NCBI GenBank assembly: GCA_027484425.1
Contig: JAIXSZ010000081.1
Location: 1-64,000, forward strand
Length of the DNA stretch: 64,000 nucleotides
DNA from: Sphingobacteriales bacterium
Lineage (GTDB): Bacteria; Bacteroidota; Bacteroidia; Chitinophagales; Chitinophagaceae
Reading direction: 5' to 3'
Shown here piece after piece: positions 52,472 through 61,323 of this stretch. The notes below the pieces were generated by a model, which saw nothing but the letters and a program-made list of their open reading frames with translations, had not been told where the DNA came from and did no database searches. How positions within the stretch are numbered: the stretch's first letter is position 1; each line of letters begins with the position of its first letter. A program made the translations under genes and the position numbers.

Positions 52472-53860
52472 TCATTCCAAATCAGGGTCTATCAAATAGC
52501 CTGTAATGGTGTCTGTGATGGGGAAGTATAGGGGATTGAGGGTACTGTAAGGGAATACATTCCAGTTGACGATAAGGGCTTTATTTTTTTGATTTGCCCA
52601 TTCTCTTTCTTTAGGGTTGTCGTCGATAATGATAGATGCGAGTTTGTGGTTTTCGATGGCAGATAATAACCAAAACTCATAAGGCGTACCCCATAACATT
52701 TGTAGGGCAGATGCATCAATTTTGTGGCTGTATACTATCATCTTATTATCGCCATATTTTTTCAGAAATGCACGTTCCCAGTTGAGCCTTTGGGTGTATG
52801 TATCGTGGGCTGCATAGATACGTATGGCACCTGATGTGGCTATGAGCAAAACAAGTGCAAACACATATTGCCTGCTGATAAAGGGTAAAACATCGAATAC
52901 CACTGGAACACCCAAAAACAAACCAAGAGGCAGGTAGTGTACTTCGATATAAAACTGCGGTGTAACTGACGTAGGATAACAGGTATTGACGAGCATCAGA
53001 TACCCTGTTGTAACACATACAAAGAACAATAACTTCTTATACTGCATGCTGGTTACATACTTTACTAGTACTATACTAAAGGTGATAGGTATCCAATAGT
53101 ATTTTGTGAGACAACTAGACAGGAAATTGCGAACAGCATAGGTATTGAAGTAATGAGGGAAAAGGGTTACAAAGTTTTTTATTCCGCTGAGAGAATGTCT
53201 TTCATATTCTGCCCTGAAGAAGATCATTTTGACGGCTAGTATACACACGTAGAGTACTGCTATCGTAAGTAGAACGTTCTTGTATGTACTGCCTTCTTTT
53301 TTACTCAGCATAAAGAAAGCAATAAGGTAACATAAGACAGCCAACATGAGCGGATGAAAAAACACAATGGTGGTGGTGAGTGCTATGATAAGCACCCATG
53401 TGGGGATTGATATGGAGCGTAATTCCTTTGCGTGTATGGCTGAAAAAAGAATCATGGTGAGCGCAATAGCCTGTGGCACCTGTGCAGTGGGCCAGTAGAA
53501 CGAATCTGTAACGAAAAGGATATTGACCAAAAGTATCACTAAAGCATAACCGTACTGCCTGTAGTATAACCCACACAACAAATAACAAGCAAAATAGAAC
53601 ACTGTAAAACCTAGCGAATAGGCAATACTTATGACAGACAGCGGCAACCCTAACTTGACACACAACAACGGTAATATGCGTGAAAATGCATCGCCAAAAC
53701 GGAATATCTGAATAGAAAAAGAACTGTCCTTAGCCATGTGAAAGACAGAAAAAGCACAATCTAGAAACACTATCCGCTCCATGTAAAACAGGACTGAGAA
53801 GAATGCAAATACCAGATATACCCCTATTCCAATAAAATAAGTACTTCTGCTAATATGCAT
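52472..53860 (-). CDS. Multi-pass membrane protein, GT-C-like, unknown
   Basis: 462 residues from 53860 (MHISRSTYFIG). About ten hydrophobic helices in the first ~360 residues are followed by a soluble C-terminal ~100 residues (KMIVYSHKIDASALQMLWG ... DPDLE). A perfect -7 element at 53882-53889 supports this start over the frame's first ATG at 53959. The layout (many helices, early acidic-aromatic loop DSFYWPTAQVPQA, soluble tail) recalls GT-C glycosyltransferases and O-antigen or mannosyltransferase-like proteins, but no catalytic motif is certain. Confidence 0.7.
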   Translation of the reverse strand: MHISRSTYFIGIGVYLVFAFFSVLFYMERIVFLDCAFSVFHMAKDSSFSIQIFRFGDAFSRILPLLCVKLGLPLSVISIAYSLGFTVFYFACYLLCGLYYRQYGYALVILLVNILFVTDSFYWPTAQVPQAIALTMILFSAIHAKELRSISIPTWVLIIALTTTIVFFHPLMLAVLCYLIAFFMLSKKEGSTYKNVLLTIAVLYVCILAVKMIFFRAEYERHSLSGIKNFVTLFPHYFNTYAVRNFLSSCLTKYYWIPITFSIVLVKYVTSMQYKKLLFFVCVTTGYLMLVNTCYPTSVTPQFYIEVHYLPLGLFLGVPVVFDVLPFISRQYVFALVLLIATSGAIRIYAAHDTYTQRLNWERAFLKKYGDNKMIVYSHKIDASALQMLWGTPYEFWLLSAIENHKLASIIIDDNPKEREWANQKNKALIVNWNVFPYSTLNPLYFPITDTITGYLIDPDLE

Positions 53861-53881
53861 GTGACTAAGATTGTGAATCAT

Positions 53882-53889
53882 CAAAGCTA
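53882..53889 (-). promoter_or_regulatory. -7 element of the multi-pass membrane-protein gene
   Basis: TAGCTTTG on the minus strand fits TAnnTTTG perfectly. Transcription would start just before 53860-53876, which argues against translation from the upstream ATGs. The -33 is not clear. Confidence 0.45.
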
Positions 53890-54024
53890 AGTAAGGATGA
53901 CAATAAAAGTAGCTTACTGATAAAAGATTATATCGACTGAAAACAGCTACCAGCACCACTTCATACCAAAATTTTATATTCCTGATTGGTGAAATGATAA
54001 TTCCTGTATGTAGAAATGAGGCTT

Positions 54025-54051
54025 GAGGGTTGGGGCTAGTTTTGCGCCCTC
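54025..54051 (+). promoter_or_regulatory. Candidate promoter/operator of the siderophore receptor operon
   Basis: TAGTTTTG (54037-54044) fits the -7 consensus and lies between the arms of an inverted repeat, GAGGG (54025-54029) and CCCTC (54047-54051). A repressor site overlapping the -7 would be expected for an iron-regulated gene, but the arms are short. Confidence 0.35.
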
Positions 54052-54072
54052 AACAAAAACAATCATTCTACA

Positions 54073-56445
54073 ATGAAATTAATTTTTACAGTATTAGGGC
54101 TGGTAATAAGCGTTGCCAGCATGGCGCAGAGTGGCAACATAAGGGGCACAGTGAAAACATCGGACAACCAAGCTGCGGAGTTTGTAAACGTGCACCTGAA
54201 GGGCACTAGCAAGGGTACCTACACAGACAAATACGGTAGCTATCAGCTTAAAAACATCAATGCAGGCAGCTACCAGATAAGTGTGCAGGTGATGGGGCTA
54301 AAAACCGAAGATAAAAACATAGAGGTAAAGGCAGGAGAAACCATAACGGTGGATATGGTGCTGACCGAAAGTGCCGAAAAACTACAAGATGTAGTGGTAA
54401 CAGCAAATGTGAACAAGTATAAAAACAACAACACATCATCAAGCCTTCGCCTGACTACCCCACTACTGGAGGTGCCACAAAACATACAGATAGTGACGGG
54501 CGATGTGCTTAAAGACCAACAGATAATAAGCATGAGCGATGGGCTGACACGCAATGTGAGCGGCCTGACCCGACTGGAACACTGGGGTGATATGTACACG
54601 AACATAACCGCCAGAGGATCGCAGATACAGGCATTTAGAAATGGGTTTAATGTAGTCAACTCTTACTGGGGGCCACTGACAGAGGATATGTGCTTTGTAG
54701 ATAACATAGAGTTTGTGAAGGGGCCAGCGGGTTTTATGCTATCGAACGGTGAACCGAGTGGGCTGTATAATGTGGTGACCAAAAAACCTACGGGCAAAAC
54801 TAAGGGCGAAGCGAGCTTTACGGTGGGTAGCTATGACCTGTATAGAAGCACCATAGACCTAGATGGCAAACTGAGCAAGGACGGCAAACTACTGTACAGA
54901 CTGAATGCGGCAGCACAAAACAAAAAAACACACAGAGCTAATGAGTATAACGACCGCTATGCACTGGCACCTGTGCTAAGCTACCAGCTAGATGAACAAA
55001 CTAAACTGACACTGGAGTATAACTACCAGCAAGCCAAGATGAGCAATGTGGGTTCTTATTATGTGTTTTCGCCCGATGGGTTTAAGACGCTGCCAGTAGA
55101 TTTTGCATCGCTGCCATCTGGGTCGCCGGGTACGCAGATAGATGACCACAGCCTATACCTGAACCTGCAGCACAACATCAACAGAGGCTGGAAGGTGACT
55201 GGCCAAGTAGCCAGATTTGTGTATAACCAAGAAGGGTCGTCGATGTGGCCAAGTGTGGTGAATGCCGATGGCACCATGATACGCAGCATAAGTATATGGG
55301 ATGCCAAAAGCACCATGACTATGGCACAGGCCTTTGTGAATGGCGAAATGGAAACGGGTAGCATAAGACACAGCATACTGGGTGGGCTAGATATGGCCAA
55401 CAAAGCCTACATGGCCGACTGGAATCAGACACATGTGCTTGACTCTGCCAATGCTCCGTTTGACCCTAAAAACCCATCGCTGGGAACACCTGTAACAGGC
55501 TATCCGACGTTTGACCGTACAACCCCGCTCGAAGAGCGTGCTACCGGTGGAGTGATCAACCAAGCCTACACTAGCTTGTATCTGCAAGATGAACTAGGCT
55601 TTATGCAAGGCAAGGTGCGCCTGACACTGGCGGGTAGATACACCGATGTGAGACAGGCCAACTACGGTGGTAAGCCTAATGAAGCCAAACACTTTACACC
55701 TCGTGCGGGTGTGAGCGTATCCGTAGACAAAACAACGGCGGTATACGGGCTGTATGACCAAGCTTTTGTGCCACAGTCGGGTGTGCTAGCAGGTGGTGGC
55801 AAGGTGCAACCCATAACTGGCAACAACATGGAAGCTGGTGTGAAAAAGGAATGGTTTGGTGGCAGATGGAATACTTCACTAACAGTGTACTCGATACTGA
55901 AAAACAACGAACTGACTGCCGACCCTAATAGTGCGCCTACATCGGGACTGAGTATAGAACTGGGGCAAAAAAGAGCGCAGGGAGTGGAGTTTGACCTGAG
56001 GGGCAACATAGCCAGAGGGCTGAGCCTGATAGCCAACTATGCTTATACAGACTCTAGGGTAATAAAGGTTGCAGACGGAGTAACAACAATAAAAGTGGGC
56101 GATATAGTGCCGGGCTTTGCCAAACATACTGCTAATGTATGGCTGACTTACAAGGTGCAAAGAGGTGTGCTAAAGGGTGCTGGTGTGTCGCTGGGTGCTA
56201 CCTGGCTGGGCGACAGGGCTACCTACTGGGACGCATCGCCAGACCCTAATAAAGAACTGGATGACTACCTGAAAGTAGACGGTGGTGTGTACTGGGAAAA
56301 CAACAAGCTGAAGATAACGGCTAATGTGTTTAATCTGCTAGATGAGTACCTGTATAGCGGCTCGTACTACAAATGGCTAAGCGCCTATAACTGGCAAACG
56401 GAAGCACCTCGCAACCTAAGATTCTCAATAGCCTATAAATTCTAA
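54073..56445 (+). CDS. TonB-dependent siderophore receptor
   Basis: A 790-residue receptor: signal peptide (1-~19), CarboxypepD_reg-like domain (~22-95), plug (~125-235) and barrel to the terminal Phe (RFSIAYKF). The plug contains VPQNIQIVTGDVLKDQQIISMSDGL (in pieces: LEVPQNIQIVTGDVLKDQ), TARGSQIQAFRNGF and VEFVKGPAGFMLSNGEPSGLYN-like FVKGPAGFMLSNGEPSG, the hallmark of ferric-siderophore receptors of the FhuA/FpvA class. It imports ferric chelates across the outer membrane using TonB. The PepSY-protein gene follows with a TAATG overlap. Confidence 0.95.
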   Translation: MKLIFTVLGLVISVASMAQSGNIRGTVKTSDNQAAEFVNVHLKGTSKGTYTDKYGSYQLKNINAGSYQISVQVMGLKTEDKNIEVKAGETITVDMVLTESAEKLQDVVVTANVNKYKNNNTSSSLRLTTPLLEVPQNIQIVTGDVLKDQQIISMSDGLTRNVSGLTRLEHWGDMYTNITARGSQIQAFRNGFNVVNSYWGPLTEDMCFVDNIEFVKGPAGFMLSNGEPSGLYNVVTKKPTGKTKGEASFTVGSYDLYRSTIDLDGKLSKDGKLLYRLNAAAQNKKTHRANEYNDRYALAPVLSYQLDEQTKLTLEYNYQQAKMSNVGSYYVFSPDGFKTLPVDFASLPSGSPGTQIDDHSLYLNLQHNINRGWKVTGQVARFVYNQEGSSMWPSVVNADGTMIRSISIWDAKSTMTMAQAFVNGEMETGSIRHSILGGLDMANKAYMADWNQTHVLDSANAPFDPKNPSLGTPVTGYPTFDRTTPLEERATGGVINQAYTSLYLQDELGFMQGKVRLTLAGRYTDVRQANYGGKPNEAKHFTPRAGVSVSVDKTTAVYGLYDQAFVPQSGVLAGGGKVQPITGNNMEAGVKKEWFGGRWNTSLTVYSILKNNELTADPNSAPTSGLSIELGQKRAQGVEFDLRGNIARGLSLIANYAYTDSRVIKVADGVTTIKVGDIVPGFAKHTANVWLTYKVQRGVLKGAGVSLGATWLGDRATYWDASPDPNKELDDYLKVDGGVYWENNKLKITANVFNLLDEYLYSGSYYKWLSAYNWQTEAPRNLRFSIAYKF

Positions 56446-57554
56446 TGAACCTAAAAAAAGCAATCAGCATTATACACCTGTGGCTCGGACTAACGTCTGG
56501 GCTGCTGGTTTTTGTGATAGCCATCACTGGTAGCATGTATGCCTTTCAGGAGGAGATACAGAACCTGACACAGCCCTATCGCTTTGTGACAGATGGAGGT
56601 AAAAACTACCTGCCTCCCAGCGCCCTGAAACGAATAGCCGATAAAGAACTACCCGGTAAGGAAGTGCATGCTGTGCAGTATAGCGGGCGGAGAAAGGCTG
56701 CCAAGGCGATATTTTATGCCGAGGGTGCTGACTACTACTACTTTGTGTATATGAACCCCTACACGGGCGCTGTGCTGAAGGTGAAGAACGAGAACAATGA
56801 CTTTTTTAGGTTTGTGCTGAATGGGCACTACTACCTATGGCTGCCGCCCAAGGTGGGGCATGTGGTGGTGGCTAGTGCTACGCTGGTGTTCTTTGTGATG
56901 TTAGTAACAGGGCTGGTGCTGTGGTGGCCCCGAAACAAAAAGGCTATACGCCAGCGACTGACCATAAAATGGGATGGCAGGTGGCGCCGAAAAAACTATG
57001 ACCTGCATAGTGTGGGTGGCTTCTATGTGCTGGCGCTAGGGTTGGTGTTTGCTATAACGGGGCTGGTGTGGGGTTTTGAGTGGTTTGGGAAGTTGTATTA
57101 TGGCACTATATCCGGTGGCAAAACTGTGATGGCCTATAGTGAGCCTAAATGCGCCCCTGTAGCCCTCGACAGCATCAGCCCTGCTATAGATAGAGTATGG
57201 ACACTATTAGACCAAGAACTGACCGAAAAAGCTACTATAGAAGTGCATATACCTCACGACTCTGCGACTATAGCTGTGAACATCAACCCCGACCCTACTA
57301 CCTACTGGAAAACAGACTACCGTTATTATAACCCTAGTACACTGGAAGAAATACCCGTGGAACACCTATGGGGCAGGTACAAAAATGCTAGCCGAGCAGA
57401 TAAACTGATGCGTATGAACTATGACATACACGTAGGTGCTGTGCTGGGTTTGCCGGGAAAGGTGCTGGCATGTTTGGCTAGTTTGCTGATAGCCTCGCTG
57501 CCGGTAACGGGCACACTGATATGGTGGGGGCGACGCAACAAAAAGAAAAGTTGA
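56445..57554 (+). CDS. PepSY-associated membrane protein (iron uptake partner)
   Basis: A 369-residue protein with four membrane helices: N-terminal (IIHLWLGLTSGLLVFVIAITGSMYAF in pieces, with HLWLGL as the family signature), two in the middle (~140-160 and ~190-215) and one near the C-terminus. PepSY-like domains lie between (PSALKRIADKELPGKEVHAV near 60-80). Conserved His residues in HLWLG, GHYYLW, DLHSVGG and MNYDIHVG fit heme or metal binding. These proteins accompany siderophore receptors and are thought to reduce ferric chelates. The ATG overlaps the receptor's stop. Confidence 0.92.
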   Translation: MNLKKAISIIHLWLGLTSGLLVFVIAITGSMYAFQEEIQNLTQPYRFVTDGGKNYLPPSALKRIADKELPGKEVHAVQYSGRRKAAKAIFYAEGADYYYFVYMNPYTGAVLKVKNENNDFFRFVLNGHYYLWLPPKVGHVVVASATLVFFVMLVTGLVLWWPRNKKAIRQRLTIKWDGRWRRKNYDLHSVGGFYVLALGLVFAITGLVWGFEWFGKLYYGTISGGKTVMAYSEPKCAPVALDSISPAIDRVWTLLDQELTEKATIEVHIPHDSATIAVNINPDPTTYWKTDYRYYNPSTLEEIPVEHLWGRYKNASRADKLMRMNYDIHVGAVLGLPGKVLACLASLLIASLPVTGTLIWWGRRNKKKS

Positions 57555-57899
57555 TGTGATATTGCACCTGTTTTCAATTACTGGTTTATTGCCTAGCCTT
57601 CGCCAAAAAGCTATGGCTACTAATAGGGGTTTTCCTATGGTTTTGGGGTTAGCTCGTTGATTGTCAATGCTAGTCAGTTTTGGTGGTTTACAGGTGTTTC
57701 CTTGTGGTTATAATGAAGTTGGCGCATAGTTGCCAATGGTGTAGGTCGCAAAGATTAAAATATCCACAATTTGCCATGTGGATTTGTAGCAGAGGTAGTG
57801 GCTGAGTGGGTAGATGATTTTCTAGCACCGATATCGGCAAGCAACACGCAGACCTTGCAGGGATGGCTTCACTACAATGGAAAAGGAAGCAAATAAAAC
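57555..57899. other. Intergenic region with relatives of repeats P and D
   Basis: About 345 bases without a gene. It holds palindrome P copy 3 (57594-57619). Just after it lies a degenerate relative of repeat D (CTCGTTGATTGTCAATGC at ~57651, then GGTGTTTCCTTGTGG at ~57687), so the two repeat types are again adjacent. The rest is unremarkable. Confidence 0.6.
57594..57619. repeat. Imperfect palindrome P, copy 3
   Basis: TAGCC (57594-57598) and GGCTA (57615-57619) with inner GC/GC and TTC/TAT internal loop, followed by CTAATAGG. Same orientation as the copies at 14399 and 15010, 42-43 kb away. Confidence 0.7.
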
Positions 57900-57916
57900 T
57901 AGTTTTGTTAATTTTG
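57900..57916 (+). promoter_or_regulatory. Tandem -7 elements for the Crp/Fnr regulator gene
   Basis: Two overlapping-phase perfect TAnnTTTG motifs: TAGTTTTG (57900-57907) and TAATTTTG (57909-57916). They lie inside the upstream extension of the reading frame, so they support the ATG at 58024 over the one at 57877. Confidence 0.45.
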
Positions 57917-58023
57917 GGAGGGATGAGCGGTACAGTAAATTTTTTATCAAGATACTATCTGGGTCTTATATAGTACAGACAACCATCTTTATAGTATTTT
58001 CAAACTACCGCAGGTCAAATTAC

Positions 58024-58599
58024 ATGAAAGTAGCGATAGCAAAAATAGTTCAAGATATACATTTGTTGCCTGTGGATGTGTTAGAAGATGTTTTAGAACA
58101 CTTTCAACATATGGAATTGCCAAAAAACTATTTTCTACTCAAATCAGGTAAACCCTGCAAACACCTTTGGTTTATGACAAAGGGTGCAGCCAGATATTTC
58201 TATACTAATGACCAAGGAAAAGAAATGAATACTTGGTTTAGCTTAGACACACAGATTATAACTGACACCACCAGTTTTGTAAAACAGGAGCCAGCACAAG
58301 AAAGCATTCAACTAATGGAAGACAGTGAAGTGTATTGTATTGGATATACTTCACTACAAGCACTGTTGCAAAAGCACCATTCATTTGCTCTGTGGTACAT
58401 CAAACTGGTGGAGGTGCATTATGTGTCACAAATTGAAGATAGAATTTCCGATTTACAATTTCTTGATGCAAAGCAACGTTACCTAAAAATATTAGACCAA
58501 TACCCCGATATAACAAACCGAGTGAGCCTTGGGAATATAGCCTCTTACCTCAACATTACTCAAGAAACACTCAGCAGAATTAGGGCAGGCAAGCTCTAG
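58024..58599 (+). CDS. Crp/Fnr-family transcription regulator
   Basis: 191 residues from the ATG at 58024. The frame opens at 57877, but the first 49 residues do not belong to the family and contain the likely promoter. Residues ~15-115 form the cyclic-nucleotide-binding-like beta roll (NYFLLKSGKPCKHLWFMTKGAARYF); a linker helix follows. The C-terminal winged helix holds RVSLGNIASYLNITQETLSRIR in pieces (IASYLNITQETLSRIR). No Fe-S cysteine cluster as in Fnr is present, and cAMP-binding residues are not conserved, so the signal is unknown. A palindromic site of Crp/Fnr type lies between it and the next gene. Confidence 0.9.
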   Translation: MKVAIAKIVQDIHLLPVDVLEDVLEHFQHMELPKNYFLLKSGKPCKHLWFMTKGAARYFYTNDQGKEMNTWFSLDTQIITDTTSFVKQEPAQESIQLMEDSEVYCIGYTSLQALLQKHHSFALWYIKLVEVHYVSQIEDRISDLQFLDAKQRYLKILDQYPDITNRVSLGNIASYLNITQETLSRIRAGKL

Positions 58600-58606
58600 T
58601 CATTTT

Positions 58607-58620
58607 TTGATGTATGTCAA
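58607..58620 (+). promoter_or_regulatory. Crp/Fnr-type operator
   Basis: TTGAT-GTAT-GTCAA matches the Fnr/Crp half-site pair (TTGAT/ATCAA) with one substitution; the wider TTTGA...TCAAA is a perfect inverted repeat. It lies 8 bases after the Crp/Fnr gene and 89 bases before the hydroxylase-fusion start, a position suited to control of that gene. Confidence 0.5.
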
Positions 58621-58708
58621 ATCACTTTTTGCTCTACATCAATGTTGGTCTGTAAACCGCATAGCACTTTTGCAGTATAAATTATTTATCCTTCAAAATT
58701 GCAACGCG

Positions 58709-60523
58709 ATGGTTAACATGACGCTTTTCTTTGAGAACCTTATTGCTCGATACTCAGAGCAAATGATCTGGTATGCAGGATTTGCATTTCCATTCTTTTT
58801 CACCTTCTGGATAGTAGGAAAAAAGTATTTTAAAAAGATAAGGATACAAGAGACTGAAAGAGCAAACCTGCATCATTTTAAACACGACCTAGGGTTTTCT
58901 GCAAGTACTTTTTTGATCTTTGCCATTATGGATGTTGGCTTTCTATACTTGGAAAGCAAGGGCTATACGCAAATCTATTTTGACGTTGCAGAATACGGTT
59001 ATTTATGGTTGGTGGTTAGTTTTTTTATTGCATTGTTTATTGACGATATGTTCTTCTATTGGAGCCATAGAGCTATGCACCTGCCTCGTTTCTACAAGTT
59101 TTTTCATAAGGTACATCACGAAAGTACAGACCCATCGCCACTAACAGCCTTTGCGTTCCATCCGTCGGAAGCAGTAATTGAACAACTGATGCCTCTTTTG
59201 GTTCCTTTTTTACTTCCGCTAAATTTTGGGGTAATACTGGCTTGGCAGGTATTCTCGATGCTCAATAATGTTGTAGGTCATTTGGGGTATGAAGTATATC
59301 CTAAGGGTTGGGTAAAACTTCCATTGCTTAAATTCAAAACTGCTTCTACACACCACAATATGCACCACCAGTTGTTTAATGGAAATTATGCCTTGTACTT
59401 TACCTGGTGGGACAAATGGATGGGGACAGAATTTAAAGATTATGAAACCCGACATGAACAAATCTTTGAACGAAAAAACATCAAGAAATCGCCAGAGGGT
59501 TTTTATTCGCTCACTGTTTCTGCCATTCGTGAAGAAGTAAATGATGCGTTTACCATTGAGTTTTCTAATGTTCCCAACATATTTCGAGATTTCTCGGCAG
59601 GGCAGCATGTAACCATTCAAGTAACTATTAGCGGCACAACGCTATACCGAACATTCTCTATTTCATCTATACCTAACGTAGACACCTCACTGACATTGAC
59701 CATCAAAAAAATAAAAGGAGGCGTAGTTACCCACTACTTAGCAGCGCATTTAAAGGTGGGCGACAATGTAGAAGTGACAGCTCCATCGGGTCAATTCTAC
59801 GTTAAACCCGAACCAGCCAATGAAAACCACTATGTAATGATAGCTGGCGGCAGCGGCATAACACCCATCTACAGTATGGTAGGTACGATCTTGAGGTTTG
59901 AACCAAAAAGCAAAATCACGCTACTATACGCCAACAGAAATACTGATAGCATTATTTTCAAAGAGAAAATAGCCCAATGGGAGAAAGAACACGCTTCACA
60001 ATTGGAGGTTAAACATTACTTGAGTGAAGAGGAAAATGAGAAAAATGGCACCAAAAGTTATGTAACAAGAATTGCATTGGAGGAGTTAATAAACCAGTTG
60101 GGCAAAAACAAACTAGTATTTTATGTGTGTGGCCCTGAAATAATGACTAATAAGCTAATAGACGATTTGGTGTATTTAGGGATTGCAAAAGACGCTATTC
60201 ACAAAGAGCTTTTTTTAATCTCTACCCCAACTGAAAAAAGTAAGTCACAAAGTGCCCATGTGAGGGCAAAACTATTTGGCACAACCTATGAATTTGAAAG
60301 TAAGGAGGGAAAAACCCTTTTGCAAAGTGGATTAGAGCAAAATATTCCCTTGCCATTCTCCTGCCAAAACGGACTTTGCGGAATGTGCAAAATGACGTGT
60401 ACAGAAGGCAGGGTGATAATGAAAAGCAACCAAGCACTAAGCGAAAGCGAAATAAAAGCAGGCTATGTGTTGACTTGCCAATCTCTGCCTCAGTCGAATA
60501 AAATCTATATCAAGAACCCCTAA
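58709..60523 (+). CDS. Di-iron hydroxylase fused to FAD/NAD(P)H and 2Fe-2S reductase
   Basis: 604 residues from the ATG at 58709 (MVNMTLFFENLIAR). The frame runs 34 codons upstream, but that part overlaps the regulatory palindrome. Residues ~1-245 are a fatty-acid-hydroxylase-superfamily membrane domain with His clusters HRAMH (120-124), HKVHH (133-137) and HHNMHH (215-220). Residues ~262-500 form a ferredoxin-reductase-type FAD/NAD module (LYRTFSISSIP, MIAGGSGITPIYSM, FYVCGPEIM). Residues ~512-604 are a plant-type 2Fe-2S ferredoxin domain (CQNGLCGMC then LTCQS). All electron-transfer parts are on one chain, so it should hydroxylate or desaturate a lipid, sterol or carotenoid without separate partners. 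The substrate is unknown. Confidence 0.92.
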   Translation: MVNMTLFFENLIARYSEQMIWYAGFAFPFFFTFWIVGKKYFKKIRIQETERANLHHFKHDLGFSASTFLIFAIMDVGFLYLESKGYTQIYFDVAEYGYLWLVVSFFIALFIDDMFFYWSHRAMHLPRFYKFFHKVHHESTDPSPLTAFAFHPSEAVIEQLMPLLVPFLLPLNFGVILAWQVFSMLNNVVGHLGYEVYPKGWVKLPLLKFKTASTHHNMHHQLFNGNYALYFTWWDKWMGTEFKDYETRHEQIFERKNIKKSPEGFYSLTVSAIREEVNDAFTIEFSNVPNIFRDFSAGQHVTIQVTISGTTLYRTFSISSIPNVDTSLTLTIKKIKGGVVTHYLAAHLKVGDNVEVTAPSGQFYVKPEPANENHYVMIAGGSGITPIYSMVGTILRFEPKSKITLLYANRNTDSIIFKEKIAQWEKEHASQLEVKHYLSEEENEKNGTKSYVTRIALEELINQLGKNKLVFYVCGPEIMTNKLIDDLVYLGIAKDAIHKELFLISTPTEKSKSQSAHVRAKLFGTTYEFESKEGKTLLQSGLEQNIPLPFSCQNGLCGMCKMTCTEGRVIMKSNQALSESEIKAGYVLTCQSLPQSNKIYIKNP

Positions 60524-60529
60524 CGTACT

Positions 60530-61141
60530 ATGAGAACTATTCTGTTAATCGCCCTTTTATTAATGGGTGGCATAAGTATTCATGCCCAAATAGTACTTGA
60601 GGGACTTGCGGGTAATAAGCAAGCACATTACATCAACTACGTGGAAAAAGACTTAGACAGCTTGGCTAAATGGAATCTGTTTAATCTAAATCGGTTTACG
60701 GTAAACTACAAGGACAAAGCACTCAATACTGTATCGATTGAAGGACAACTCACCTATCAGTTCAAACCATGGATAGGATTATCGGCGGGGGGTGGCTTTT
60801 ATGGCGAACTATTTGTTCCAACGATTGGTTTGAGTCTATCGCACACAAACAAAAGAGCAGACCTTTTTTTACAAATGTACCCTACTATAGGTATTACTAA
60901 AGCGCTAATAATTCCTAGTGTTTTAGGTATCATTGGGTACACGCCGAAAATAAGCAAGGGTTGGGGGCTTTCTTCACAAATAATATTTTCAGTAGACCCT
61001 TTAGAAGCATCTCAAATTGTGAGAATAGGTGCCGATTATAAAAACAAGATACAGTTTGGGATAGGGGTAGATCTGTTACAAAACTTTGAGAATGGGAATC
61101 TAAACATCAACTCAGGACCGTTTATGAGATTCAATTTTTGA
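60530..61141 (+). CDS. Outer-membrane beta-barrel-like protein, unknown
   Basis: A 203-residue protein with a signal peptide (MRTILLIALLLMGG ... IHAQ). The mature part is rich in alternating strands with aromatic ends (VSIEGQLTYQFKPWIGLSAGGG; GLSLSHTNKRADLFLQMYP) and finishes FMRFNF, a terminal Phe typical of small outer-membrane barrels. It follows the hydroxylase fusion by 6 bases, so the two are probably co-transcribed. No named family. Confidence 0.75.
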   Translation: MRTILLIALLLMGGISIHAQIVLEGLAGNKQAHYINYVEKDLDSLAKWNLFNLNRFTVNYKDKALNTVSIEGQLTYQFKPWIGLSAGGGFYGELFVPTIGLSLSHTNKRADLFLQMYPTIGITKALIIPSVLGIIGYTPKISKGWGLSSQIIFSVDPLEASQIVRIGADYKNKIQFGIGVDLLQNFENGNLNINSGPFMRFNF

Positions 61142-61246
61142 AATTAACAGCTACATCACAATGATAACAAAGGGAAACCAAAAGATGGGAATGGATATAG
61201 CGATATATGTAATAACACTTTATGTATATAGCTGTGATAATAAAGA

Positions 61247-61287
61247 AAAAAGAATCACAGAAGCGAGTAGCTTCCATGATTCTTTTT
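61247..61287. terminator. Bidirectional terminator between convergent genes
   Basis: An outer 11-bp perfect stem (61247-61257 with 61277-61287) and an inner GAAGC/GCTTC stem (61260-61264 with 61270-61274) are separated by a CA/CA bulge. The arms end in A5 and T5, so it can serve both the rightward barrel gene and the leftward fasciclin gene. Confidence 0.9.
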
Positions 61288-61323
61288 AATACTCTCGATA
61301 ATTATTACTGTTTTTGCAGCTAA

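Noticed and set aside
57877-58023. Longer N-terminus for the Crp/Fnr regulator
   Set aside because: The extra 49 residues are unrelated to the family and overlap two -7 promoter motifs.
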